This document shows positions 52,447 to 60,975 of a DNA stretch of 64,000 nt, piece after piece. Both the position numbers and the translations under genes were made by a program. The notes beneath the pieces are model-generated. The model was not told the origin of the DNA and made no database searches. It saw nothing but the letters and a program-made list of their open reading frames with translations. Positions within the stretch are counted from its first letter, which is position 1. Every line of letters starts with the position of its first letter. Origin of the DNA: Streptomyces cinnamoneus (GTDB lineage: Bacteria > Actinomycetota > Actinomycetes > Streptomycetales > Streptomycetaceae); NCBI RefSeq assembly GCF_014650495.1, contig NZ_BMVB01000001.1:499347-563346 (forward strand). The letters run 5' to 3'.

Positions 52447-53469
52447 ATGCTCGCCGACGCGACGCTCGCCGTGATGTGGACCGGGCTGACGTGCTACGCG
52501 CTGTTCGGCGGCGCGGACTTCGGGGCCGGCCTGTGGGACCTGCTCGCCGGGAACGCCCGGCGCGGCGCCCCGCAGCGCCACCTCATCGAGCACACCATCG
52601 GCCCCGTGTGGGAGGCCAACCACGTCTGGCTCATCTTCGTCGTCGTCCTGCTGTGGGGCGGCTTCTCGCCCGTCTTCGCCGCCGTGCTCTCCACCCTCTA
52701 CCTGCCGCTCACCCTCGCGGCGCTGGGCATCATCGCCCGCGGCGCGGCCTTCGCCTTCCGCAAGGCCAGCAGCGGCACCGCCCTGCGCCGGCTCTTCGGC
52801 GCGTGCTTCGCCGTCTCCTCCGTCGTCACCCCGTTCTTCCTCGGCACGGTCGCGGGCGCCGTCGCCTCCGGCCGGGTCCCCCCGGGGCTCGCGGCGGGCG
52901 ACACCGTCACCAGCTGGATCAACCCGACCTCCGCACTCGGCGGCGTCCTCGCCGTCCTGGCCTGCGCCCACCTGGCCGCCGTCTACCTGTGCGCGGACTC
53001 CGTCCGGGAAGGGGACGACGCGCTCGCCGACGCCTTCCGGCGCCGCGCCCTCGTCAGCGGCGCGGCCTGCGGCGTCGTCGCGCTGGCCGGTGCCGCCGTC
53101 CTGCACGCGGACGCGCCACGGCTCTTCGACGGACTCACCCACCGCGCGCTGCCCCTGGTGCTGCTCAGCGCCGCCGGCGGGGTCGCCGGGCTGGTCCTGG
53201 TCGGCCGCCGCCGCTACGTCCCGGCCCGCCTCGCCGCCGCGCTCGCGGTGGCCGCCGTCCTGTGGTCCTGGGGCGCGGCCCAGTACCCGCTGATGCTCGT
53301 TCCCGGCACCACCGTGCAGGAGACGGCCTCGCAGAGCAGCGTCCTCGCCGCGTGCCTCGCCAGCCTCGGCGTGGGGGCCGTGCTGCTGATCCCGTCCCTG
53401 TGGTGGCTCTACCACCTCTTCCAGGGCCACGACGGCCGCAGCCGCACGGAGAGCGGGCCGGCGAGCTGA
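52447..53469 (+). CDS. cydB: Cytochrome bd oxidase subunit II
   Basis: 340 residues, about eight TM helices. The N-terminal ALFGGADFGAGLWDLLAG and IGPVWEANHVWLIF are the CydB signatures, as is the conserved GFSPVFAAVLS region. It pairs with CydA and has no haem of its own. ATG 52447 is preceded by GAGAGG. Transcribed with cydA. At the 3' end a convergent esterase gene starts 37 bp away. The C-terminal half is hydrophobic throughout, as expected. Confidence 0.93.
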   Translation: MLADATLAVMWTGLTCYALFGGADFGAGLWDLLAGNARRGAPQRHLIEHTIGPVWEANHVWLIFVVVLLWGGFSPVFAAVLSTLYLPLTLAALGIIARGAAFAFRKASSGTALRRLFGACFAVSSVVTPFFLGTVAGAVASGRVPPGLAAGDTVTSWINPTSALGGVLAVLACAHLAAVYLCADSVREGDDALADAFRRRALVSGAACGVVALAGAAVLHADAPRLFDGLTHRALPLVLLSAAGGVAGLVLVGRRRYVPARLAAALAVAAVLWSWGAAQYPLMLVPGTTVQETASQSSVLAACLASLGVGAVLLIPSLWWLYHLFQGHDGRSRTESGPAS

Positions 53470-53505
53470 CGAAGCGCCAGATCACCGGCCCGCCGGGGCA
53501 CGCCG

Positions 53506-54657
53506 TCACTTCATGAAGGTGACCTCGGGGTGGGCGGAGGACGGCCGGTCGAGCAGCGGGCTCGGCCTGCCGCGCAGGTGCCGGTCGAAGAACGCGGCCA
53601 CGTAGTTCCTGGTCACGGCCGTCGCGCGGGCGGCGGATACCGTGCCGAGCTGGCCCTCGACCTGCTCCGGCGGGATCTGGCCGGGCATGCCGAACCGGTC
53701 CACGATCCACGGGACGTCGGTGAACGTCATGTGGCCGCCGGCGGGCACGTCCAGCCAGCGCTTCCAGCCCGTCAGCTGTTTCCAGGCCCGCTCCCAGTTC
53801 TCCTGGGGCTCGGGCAGACCGCTCCGACGGGCGCCCAGCAACAGGACGGGCTTGTTCAGGCCCTCGGCGGGCGGCTCGGTGAAGAAGTTGCCGTCGAGGT
53901 TGATCGCGGCGTCCACCCGCCGGTCCTCGCGCATGACCTCCACCGCGCTCGCGCCGCCGATGGAGTGCCCGGCGACGCCGATCCGCCGGGCGTCGACCCG
54001 CAGTTCGCTGCCGGGACCGGTCAGCCGGTCGAGCACGAACCGGAGGTCCTTGGCCCGGTTGCGCACGACGGCCCCGGGATCCATCCGGCTGTCGTCGCAC
54101 AACGTGCACTTCTCGATGCGCCCGCCCGGGAACTCCACCGGCGCCTCGTAGGTGTGGTCGACCGCGGCGACGGCGTAACCGCGCGAGGCCAGGTCCTCGC
54201 CCAGCGCGGTGAGCGTGATGCGGCTCATCCCGAAGCCGGGGGAGAGGACGACCAGGGGCCGCGGCACGGGGGCGGGCCGCGCGCCGGCGACGGCGTGGGT
54301 CCGCACGCCGGCCAGGACGTCGTTGCCCAGGACCGCCCGGGACAGGGGCTTGGACACGTAGGGCGCCGCCGGCTCCCGCGAGGGGAGCGACGGGTACCAG
54401 AGCGTGACCATGAGCTCGCGGTTGCCGGCGGAGGGCTTCCAGGGGTCCTGCCGTGAGGCGTCGACCAGGTGCAGGGTCTTCGTGCCGAGCGGAATGCGGG
54501 TCGCCGGCGCCGGCACCTCCTGACCGGCCGTGGCGGGCGCGGCCGCCGGGGCCGCCGCCGCGGCGGCCGGGACCTGGGGAGCGGCGAAGGCCGCAAGGAG
54601 TGCGGCGGCCACGAAGGACCGCCGCGATGTCTTCCTCATCGAGCTGATCATGATCAT
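53506..54657 (-). CDS. Exported PAF-acetylhydrolase-like alpha/beta hydrolase
   Basis: 383 residues. If the ATG at 54639 is used, the protein opens with a twin-arginine signal (MRKTSRRSFVAAALLAAFAA); 54657 is the longest start. The catalytic domain resembles PAF acetylhydrolase/polyester-hydrolase relatives: LSPGFGMSRITLTAL (oxyanion), RIGVAGHSIGGASAV (Ser), INLDGNFF (Asp) and PAGGHMTFTD (His). It would cleave short acyl or ester groups outside the cell. No ribosome site is clear for either start; a 12-bp palindrome TGATCATGATCA lies across the start region and may be an operator. Confidence 0.83.
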   Translation of the reverse strand: MIMISSMRKTSRRSFVAAALLAAFAAPQVPAAAAAAPAAAPATAGQEVPAPATRIPLGTKTLHLVDASRQDPWKPSAGNRELMVTLWYPSLPSREPAAPYVSKPLSRAVLGNDVLAGVRTHAVAGARPAPVPRPLVVLSPGFGMSRITLTALGEDLASRGYAVAAVDHTYEAPVEFPGGRIEKCTLCDDSRMDPGAVVRNRAKDLRFVLDRLTGPGSELRVDARRIGVAGHSIGGASAVEVMREDRRVDAAINLDGNFFTEPPAEGLNKPVLLLGARRSGLPEPQENWERAWKQLTGWKRWLDVPAGGHMTFTDVPWIVDRFGMPGQIPPEQVEGQLGTVSAARATAVTRNYVAAFFDRHLRGRPSPLLDRPSSAHPEVTFMK

Positions 54658-54738
54658 TACGGTAATCAGGGCGATCCGGGCCCGGCATCCGCCTCAGGTC
54701 GGAGATGCCTTCCCTGTGGCGGAGGCCCGGCGGCCGGT

Positions 54739-55749
54739 TCAACCCGCCGGGGCGGCGGTGACCTTGCGGCCCTTGTCGTCGACGGCGAACCACTGGCCCT
54801 GCTTGCCCTGGCCGTTGACGTCCCCGGCCTTGGTGTCGCCGGTGAACCAGTACAGGGGCCAGCAGTCGGCGGCCAGTTGCCCGGTGCCGTCCGGCCGGGT
54901 CACCGTCGTGATCAGCTTCTCCGCGATGCCCTTGATCTCGGCCTTGTCCGCGGGCTTGGCGGGCTTCCACGTCTCCAGGCACGCGTCGGTGCACGCGAAC
55001 TTCATGGGCCAGGCGCTGTCTTTGCTGAAGCGGTACAGGGTCCGGCCCTGGCCGTCCACCAGGATCTTGCCGAGCTTGGGGTTGTCGGAGACCGAGACGC
55101 CGTCGGCGGGTTGTTCCCCGGGTCGTTCCTTCGCGTCGCCGGCGCCCTGCCCGTCCCCGGTCTTCTTGCCGCCCGCCTTCTTCCCGTCGGGTGCCAGCGC
55201 GTTCCACGTGCCGCCCACGCCCTGGCCCTTGGTCTCGCCGGGCGCGGTGTCCTTGGCGTAGCGGTAGACGGGCCAGCCGCCCAGGGTCAGTTGCCGGCCG
55301 CCGTCCTTCCGCATGACCTCGCCCAGCGCGGAGGCTTCTATGCCGGTGGTGGCCGAGGCGTCGGCGGCGGGCACGGGGGGCCACGCCTTGGCGCAGTCGC
55401 CGTCGCAGTTCGACGCCGGCGGCTTTGCGGTGTCCTTGTCGAAGCGGTAGAGGGTGAAGCCCTTGCCGTCGGTGACGACCTGTCCGAGGTCCGCCGTCTC
55501 CCGGACCGCCAGTTTGCCGCCCGGCTCGCCCATGGCGCCGCTCTTGGCGCCGGTGTCCGCACCCGCCCCGGGCGCGGCCCCGGACCCGTAACCGGCCCCG
55601 TAACCCTTCCCGGCGTCCGAGGTGTTCGCGGCCGGCCGGACGTCGTCGCCGTCGCGTTCCTTCGCGGAGGGGCTGCCGCCGCACGCCGCCGTCAGCATCA
55701 TGAGGGTGATCGCCGCTCCGGCGAGGGACGCCTGTCGCCGCTTGCTCAT
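54739..55749 (-). CDS. Lipoprotein with repeats of the Lipoprotein_15 (COG4315) type
   Basis: 336 residues. Signal peptide with lipobox LTAACGG (Cys ~23). A Gly/Ala/Asp-rich linker is followed by repeated units of the secreted repeat family PF03640: GKGFTLYRFDKDT, SNCDGDCAKAWPPV, then LTLGGWPVYRYAKDTAPGE, GQGRTLYRFSKDS, FACTDACLETWKPA and LAADCWPLYWFTGDT. The CxxxC pairs and W-P-P turns are diagnostic. Function is not established; here it closes a gene run with a NuoF-like flavoprotein and a haem membrane protein, so a role as extracytoplasmic electron acceptor or ligand sensor is suggested (inference). ATG 55749. Confidence 0.85.
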   Translation of the reverse strand: MSKRRQASLAGAAITLMMLTAACGGSPSAKERDGDDVRPAANTSDAGKGYGAGYGSGAAPGAGADTGAKSGAMGEPGGKLAVRETADLGQVVTDGKGFTLYRFDKDTAKPPASNCDGDCAKAWPPVPAADASATTGIEASALGEVMRKDGGRQLTLGGWPVYRYAKDTAPGETKGQGVGGTWNALAPDGKKAGGKKTGDGQGAGDAKERPGEQPADGVSVSDNPKLGKILVDGQGRTLYRFSKDSAWPMKFACTDACLETWKPAKPADKAEIKGIAEKLITTVTRPDGTGQLAADCWPLYWFTGDTKAGDVNGQGKQGQWFAVDDKGRKVTAAPAG

Positions 55750-55867
55750 GTCGGTGTTCCTTCCTGGTGGGTGGAGCCGGCGGGGGCCGCCGGCACGTGG
55801 GGGTACGGGAGGGGATCCGAGGCTGCTCAGCGGATCCACGAAGTTGTCACGAGGCGCTAAAAAACGG

Positions 55868-57382
55868 TCAGTTGGCATTGCTCGTGGTCTCGATCCGCAA
55901 GGCGAGTGCGGGGCAGCGCCGCACCGCGCGCAGGGCCCGCGGCCGCATCCGCGCGGGCACGGCCATCGCCGCCCGCTCCGGATAGCCGTCCGGCCCCAGC
56001 CGCAGCAGACCGGGCAGCAGGTCGGCGCACAGCCCGTGGCCGCGGCACAGCGTCCAGTCCACGAGCAGCCGCTCCTGCGGAGCCGGCCGCGGGGAACGGG
56101 CGCCCGCCGCCGTACCGCCGGGGCCGGTCCGCGCGCCGTCCGGCAGCGGCAGCACCCCGAGGACGGGACGGCCGCAGCCGCTGCCCAGCGCATGCGCCTC
56201 GAAGTCCTCGGCGAACGCGGCCAGGGACGAGGTCACGAAGCGGGAGGTGCCGTCCGGGTGGCCGCAGGCCCCGCGCCGCTCTACGGCACGTATCCGCGCC
56301 CGCACCCCCTCCAGTGCCTGCCGGCCGCCGCCGTGCGCGGCGTCGAAGAGGCTCTCGGCGAGCGCAGGCAGCCCCTGGAAGCACGGGCCGCACTGCCCCG
56401 CCGTCTCCGCCGCCAGCCACCGCGCCACCCGGGCCGTCTCACCGACCGGGCACGTGGACTCCGGCAGCGGGAGCAGCGCCCCGGCCCCGAACGCCGCACC
56501 CGCCGCGGCCAGCGCGTCGCGGGAGACCGTGGCCGAACGGGCGTCGCGCGCCGACAGCCAGCTGCCGTGGTAGCCGCCCACCAGCACCCCCTGGCCCGGG
56601 TCGGTGCCGCACAGTTCGAGTGCGTAGGGCAGCGACAGCCCGGTCGGCGTCTCCACCACGTGCCGGCCCGCGACGGTCAGCAGGACGGTGCCCGGCTCCT
56701 CCGGCAGCCCCAGCTCGCCGAAGCGCGCCGCACCCAGCCGGGCGGCCACGGCCAGCTGCGCGAACGTCTCGGTGTTGGACACCAGGGTCGGCACTCCGCC
56801 CAGGCCGCTCTCGCTGGAGCGGACCTTGCGGCCGGACGGCAGCGCCGGGCCACCGCCCACGCCGCGCACCAGCGCCGTCCCCTCGCCCGTGACGAAGCGC
56901 TCGGGCAGCCGCACCACGCGCACCTCGGGTTCGAACGTGCCGCGTTCGGCCGCCGCCCGGCGCACCGACCGCTCGACGTCCTCCCGGGTCACGCCGATGG
57001 CCACCTGCTCCGCACCGAGCGCCCCGGCCGCCAGCAGCGCCCCGTCGAGCACCAGGTGCGGGACGTGCAGCAGCAGCGCAGTGTCCTTCAGGCAACCCGG
57101 CTCGCCCTCGGTGCCGTTGACCACGACCGCCGCCGGACCGCCGCCCGCCCGTTGCAGGGCGTCGGTGACCGCGCGCACCTTGCGTGCGAAGGGGAAGCCC
57201 GCACCGCCGCGGCCGCGCAGCCGGATCTCCTCGGCCAGCTCGGCCAGTTCACCGGCGTCCGGCGCCGGCGCCGGCCCGTGCAGGGCCAGGTGGGCCGTGC
57301 GGTCCAGCCACGCCTGCCGGTCGAGCCCGGCCAGCAGCCGCGGCGCGCCCACGGCCGCCAGGGACGGCACCGGCCCCGTCAC
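55868..57382 (-). CDS. NuoF-like NADH/FMN Fe-S protein fused to a ferredoxin domain
   Basis: 504 residues. Residues ~45-330 match the NuoF/HoxF NADH-FMN domain: RLRGRGGAGFPFARK, VVNGTEGEPGCLKD, then an SLBB-like stretch. CGPCFQGLPALAES and RGACGHPDG supply Fe-S cysteines, though one of the four N3 ligands seems missing by eye. The last ~60 residues are a ferredoxin of the C-x5-C...C type (DWTLCRGHGLCADLL; RRCPALAL), suggesting a 3Fe-4S cluster. It starts at GTG 57382 overlapping the upstream TGA (GTGA). It likely passes electrons from NADH to the membrane haem protein encoded just upstream. Confidence 0.85.
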   Translation of the reverse strand: MTGPVPSLAAVGAPRLLAGLDRQAWLDRTAHLALHGPAPAPDAGELAELAEEIRLRGRGGAGFPFARKVRAVTDALQRAGGGPAAVVVNGTEGEPGCLKDTALLLHVPHLVLDGALLAAGALGAEQVAIGVTREDVERSVRRAAAERGTFEPEVRVVRLPERFVTGEGTALVRGVGGGPALPSGRKVRSSESGLGGVPTLVSNTETFAQLAVAARLGAARFGELGLPEEPGTVLLTVAGRHVVETPTGLSLPYALELCGTDPGQGVLVGGYHGSWLSARDARSATVSRDALAAAGAAFGAGALLPLPESTCPVGETARVARWLAAETAGQCGPCFQGLPALAESLFDAAHGGGRQALEGVRARIRAVERRGACGHPDGTSRFVTSSLAAFAEDFEAHALGSGCGRPVLGVLPLPDGARTGPGGTAAGARSPRPAPQERLLVDWTLCRGHGLCADLLPGLLRLGPDGYPERAAMAVPARMRPRALRAVRRCPALALRIETTSNAN

Positions 57383-58068
57383 GCGTCACCTCCGCGCTCG
57401 GTGCGGGAGCGGCGCAACCGCAGGACCAGGGCGACCGCGGCCCCGGCCACGCACGCCGCGTACGACACCGTCACCCAGCCGCTCGCGGCACGGCCGGAGT
57501 ACAGCCCGTGCACCAGCGCCGCGCCCCAGGCGGGGTAGGCGCTCATGTGCAGGGCCCGCCAGACGAGCGACCGGCCCATCGCGGCGAAGGCGCTGCGCAC
57601 CGCCCCGGTCACGGCGACGGCGAGGAAGAGGTAGCCGGCCAGCGTGCCGAGGCCGACCAGCAGCGGGCGGGCTCCGTCGGTGAACGGAACGGCCACTGCC
57701 GTTCCGGTCGTATGCCCTTCGGCCACCTTCACCCAGATGTGCAGGGCCAGGAAGCCGAGCCCGGCCACGGCCAGGCCGCGGTGCACCCCCTGGGCGAACA
57801 GCCGGTGGGCGGAGCCCAGCAGCATCCGGTCGGTGGCGGCGAGCCCCCACATCACGGTGGCGGTGAGCGAGACCAGGGAGAGCACGCCCGCGCCGAAGTC
57901 GAGGAACTCCTGGGTGCGTTCCGCCACCCCGGCCCGGGCGGCCACGGCGAGCAGCAGCAGGATCGCGGCGGGCAGCGCCGGCCGGGCGGAGAGGCCGCCG
58001 GCCGGCCGGGAGCGCGCCCGGGGGCGGTACGGGGTGAAGACCGAGGGGGACGTGCGTGACGCAGGCAT
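57379..58068 (-). CDS. Ferric-reductase-like haem b membrane protein
   Basis: 229 residues; ATG 58068 with GGAGG upstream. Six hydrophobic segments follow a basic ~35-residue N-terminus. Histidines suited to haem b lie in VHRGLAVAGLGFLALHIWV (two, on one helix face) and WRALHMSAYPAWGAALVHGL (two), the pattern of the ferric-reductase/MsrQ cytochrome b family. It lacks any FAD/NAD domain, which the downstream NuoF-like protein could replace. First gene of a three-gene run ending in the lipoprotein. Role: moving electrons across the membrane (inference). Confidence 0.82.
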   Translation of the reverse strand: MPASRTSPSVFTPYRPRARSRPAGGLSARPALPAAILLLLAVAARAGVAERTQEFLDFGAGVLSLVSLTATVMWGLAATDRMLLGSAHRLFAQGVHRGLAVAGLGFLALHIWVKVAEGHTTGTAVAVPFTDGARPLLVGLGTLAGYLFLAVAVTGAVRSAFAAMGRSLVWRALHMSAYPAWGAALVHGLYSGRAASGWVTVSYAACVAGAAVALVLRLRRSRTERGGDA

Positions 58069-58345
58069 AGGGGCCTCCGACGGGCGGCCCGCGGTGGCGG
58101 GCGGACGCCCGTGTTCCTGAGAAATCCGGAAATCCCGCGCATCGGCGCAATTTCGCCGGGCGGTCGAATGAACAGCAGGATGCTCAAATTCCGCAACTCC
58201 TTCATAAGCTTTATCGCGCTGTGACAAATTCACGTGTGGCTGTCCCCACGGCGGTGGGTGGCTGTTGATGATGCCCACTCAGGCGAGAGGGTCCGACCAT
58301 CCGTCCCGGTCCCCCTTGTCCGGTGCAGAGGTCCGGAGGTAGACG

Positions 58346-59452
58346 ATGTGCGAAATGCTGAACCGCATCTGGTCACGGCCGCGCGGAGAATGGACACGCG
58401 TCCTCAGAAAGGAACTCCCCGCGGTCGCGGCCAGGGTGGTCGAGGAATTGCTGCGCGATACACCGGTATTCGCGGAGGTCACGGAGCGCGTCGGTCAGGA
58501 CATGGCGCAGGACGCGGTGGAGCAGGCCCTGCTGCTCGCCCTGGGCCTTCGCGGACGCCCTCCCGGCGGCGACTGCACGCCGACGGCACCGAAGGTTCCC
58601 CGGCCCAGGAGCGGCAGCCGGGTCGTGACAACGATGCCGGGCGCCCGGGCCCGTCAGGCCCTCTTCGCCGCACTCGCCGAGGACCGCTGCCTGCCGGAGC
58701 GGGCCCTGGGAGAACTCGCCCGGCAGGCCGGCTGGCCGCTGCCGGGCCGCGTCCGCGCCGTCGTGCTCGCCGGTACGTCCGCCGCCGAGGCCGCCCAGGT
58801 GGGCCTGCAGCTCGCGGCCGCGCTCGGCCAGGGCCTGCTCGGCACCCTCGACACCGATGTCTGCGTGCTCGTGCCCGACCCCGGTCCCGAGACCCGGGCC
58901 GCCCTGGCGGCGGTGCTCGGCGGCCGGACCGCCGCCGTCGGCCACGCCGTGCCCGTGGCCGACGCCGTCTCCTCGCTGCGCTGGGCCCGGCGGCTGCTCT
59001 CCCTCACCCCGCCCGGCGCGGCCCCCGCCCACCGGCCCGTCTTCGTCGACGACCACCTCTCCGACCTGCTCCTGCTCCAGGACGAGTCGCTCGCCCGCGC
59101 CCTGTCCGCCCGCTGGCTGCGCCCGCTCGAAGGGCTCACCCCGCGGCAGAGCGAACGGCTGGAGGTGACGCTGCTCGCCTGGCTGGAGAGCGGAGGCGCA
59201 CCGGAGGCCGCCCGGACCCTGCAGGTCCATCCCCAGACGGTGCGCTACCGCCTGCGCCAGATAGAGAAGCTCTTCGGCCCGGCGCTGCGGGAACCGCGCA
59301 TGCGCTTCGAGCTCGAACTCGCCCTGCGCAGCCGCCGCCTGCTGGATCGTTCCCGCAGGGCGCGCCCCCGCCCGCAGAGCCGCCCCCGCCCCGTCGGCGC
59401 CACCGTCCGCCCGCTGGGACTCGCCCGGGAGGCCCGGGTCAACGGCCTGTGA
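58346..59452 (+). CDS. PucR-type (HTH_30) transcriptional regulator
   Basis: 368 residues. The N-terminal helical region (~1-90) is followed by a GGDEF-like/CdaR middle domain and, near residues 265-335, the PucR C-terminal HTH: LTPRQSERLEVTLLAWLESG, EAARTLQVHPQTVRYRLRQI and LFGPALREPRMRFELELALR. GGAGG lies six bases before the ATG. It is divergent from the electron-transfer operon (277 bp apart) and may control it. A Ser/Arg-rich C-terminal tail is not part of the fold. Effector unknown. Confidence 0.85.
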   Translation: MCEMLNRIWSRPRGEWTRVLRKELPAVAARVVEELLRDTPVFAEVTERVGQDMAQDAVEQALLLALGLRGRPPGGDCTPTAPKVPRPRSGSRVVTTMPGARARQALFAALAEDRCLPERALGELARQAGWPLPGRVRAVVLAGTSAAEAAQVGLQLAAALGQGLLGTLDTDVCVLVPDPGPETRAALAAVLGGRTAAVGHAVPVADAVSSLRWARRLLSLTPPGAAPAHRPVFVDDHLSDLLLLQDESLARALSARWLRPLEGLTPRQSERLEVTLLAWLESGGAPEAARTLQVHPQTVRYRLRQIEKLFGPALREPRMRFELELALRSRRLLDRSRRARPRPQSRPRPVGATVRPLGLAREARVNGL

Positions 59453-59470
59453 CCGGGCGGGCACGAGGCC

Positions 59471-59502
59471 GGCGGCCCCGGACCGGAAGGTCCGGGGCCG
59501 CC
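59471..59502. terminator. Strong hairpin between convergent genes
   Basis: Perfect 14-bp stem GGCGGCCCCGGACC / GGTCCGGGGCCGCC with a GGAA tetraloop, 18 bp after the regulator stop. Bidirectional terminator between the PucR-type regulator and the DUF1996 gene. Confidence 0.7.
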
Positions 59503-59573
59503 GTGTTCCCGGCACCGGGTGGAAGGGCGTCGGTGGGGAGACACCCGGCGCCGGGAGTGCGGGGGCGGGAGCT

Positions 59574-60971
59574 TCAGCAGCGCTGCCCGCGGTTGACGCA
59601 GCCCACCGCCTTCGCCATCAGGGCGTCGGGCATGACGTTGATGAAGTCGCCGTGGTCCGTCACCGGCTTGTGCAGCTGCTCCGGAAAGCTGTCCACCGCG
59701 AACGCGGCGCCCGCCGGCACGTCGTACGTGATGCGCTGCACGAGTTGCGGCACCGCCCGGAAGCCGCGCGGGCACGAGCCGTCGGCGCGGGCGAACGCCA
59801 CGTGCGTGCGGTGGTTGGCGCTGTCGGTGGACCTGCCGTCCCAGCAGTTCTGGAACGCGAGCGTGCGGACCACGTCCGCGCCGTCCGGGCAGATGGGGTA
59901 CTTGTCCTTGAGCTGGCGGTCCTCGAACCCGACGCAGCTCCACGAGGCGTTGGCGTTGCCCGTGCCGCTGGTGAACGCCTTCGCGTCACCGGTGATGATC
60001 CGCAGGAAGCGCGGCATCGCGGTCACCTTCGACGCGGGGCTGCCGCGGAACTGGAGGGTGACGGACGCCGGCCGCAGCACCTTGCCCATGTTCCCGTCGT
60101 GACCGCCGCCCGGCTTGTTCGCGTCCGGGGCGGCCTTGCCGTCCAGCAGCCGCAGGACCGGCCAGTAGTGCGTGGACAGGTCGCCGTTGGTGCAGGTGGT
60201 GCCGGCCGCGGCCAGGCTCGCGTTCGAGGAGAAGGCGTTCGTCGAGACGTTTCCGACGTAGTCGTGGGTGTGGTGCGCGCCGTTGCTCACGCCCGGGGTG
60301 ACGATGACGTTGTCCGAGTTGAAGTGCCCGTTCTCGTTGCGGCCGCACGACGAGGTGAACGTTCCCGTCGAGCCGCCGGACCGGGCCGCCGGCCGGGGCC
60401 GTGCGGGGGCCTTGCGGATGTCGGCGAAGTCGGCGGGCGCCGGGCCGCCGGGCACGGCCTTCCCGAGCGAACGCACCTGCCCGCCGCCGTCGGCGGCGGC
60501 CTCCGTACGGACCTGCTGCGACGTGCAGCCGCTCAGTTCCGTCAGGTCGGACGGCCGCGCGGACCGCTCGCCTATGGCGTCCGCCATCCGCCCTATCGTC
60601 GCCGAGCGCTGCTGCTTGAGCTCGCCCAGCACGGCCCGGCCGTCGCCGCCCGACGCCGCCGCCCGTTCGTACGCCCGCGCCACCTGGGCGTCGAGCTCCG
60701 CGAGGCCCTCGGAGACCTTCTGCCGGGCCGGATCGGGCACCTCCCGCAGCCGGTCGCCGACGTCGGGACAGGCGATGGTCGCCGCCGTCCGCGCCGCGCC
60801 GGCCGCGCCGTCCGAGGTGCGCGCGGCCGGCTTGCCGGCGCTGCCGGCCGAGGCGTTGGCGGCGATGACCGCCGTCCCGCCGCCGCCCAGCAGCAGCGCC
60901 GCGGCCGCGGCGACCACGCGCGCCTTGAGCGGCAGGCGGCGCTTGTGGCCCTGTCGTTTCGTGGGGGTCAT
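59574..60971 (-). CDS. Exported DUF1996 protein
   Basis: 465 residues with a signal peptide (~1-40; basic start KRQGHKRRLPLKARV). A ~130-residue helical spacer precedes the DUF1996 domain (~190-460): SSCGRNENGHFNSDNVIV, GVSNGAHHTHDYVGN, STHYWPVLRL, CWDGRSTDSANHRTHVAF and the C-terminal FPEQLHKPVTDHGDFINVMP. The many His, Asp and Cys residues suggest a metal- or polymer-binding secreted enzyme; in fungi such proteins occur with wall-degrading enzymes. Four bases after the DUF4142 stop, so one operon. Confidence 0.85.
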   Translation of the reverse strand: MTPTKRQGHKRRLPLKARVVAAAAALLLGGGGTAVIAANASAGSAGKPAARTSDGAAGAARTAATIACPDVGDRLREVPDPARQKVSEGLAELDAQVARAYERAAASGGDGRAVLGELKQQRSATIGRMADAIGERSARPSDLTELSGCTSQQVRTEAAADGGGQVRSLGKAVPGGPAPADFADIRKAPARPRPAARSGGSTGTFTSSCGRNENGHFNSDNVIVTPGVSNGAHHTHDYVGNVSTNAFSSNASLAAAGTTCTNGDLSTHYWPVLRLLDGKAAPDANKPGGGHDGNMGKVLRPASVTLQFRGSPASKVTAMPRFLRIITGDAKAFTSGTGNANASWSCVGFEDRQLKDKYPICPDGADVVRTLAFQNCWDGRSTDSANHRTHVAFARADGSCPRGFRAVPQLVQRITYDVPAGAAFAVDSFPEQLHKPVTDHGDFINVMPDALMAKAVGCVNRGQRC

Positions 60972-60975
60972 GCGA

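Noticed and set aside
50830..53430. Long antisense frame over cydAB
   Set aside because: Gly/Arg/Asp-rich shadow; cydA and cydB on the + strand are unmistakable.
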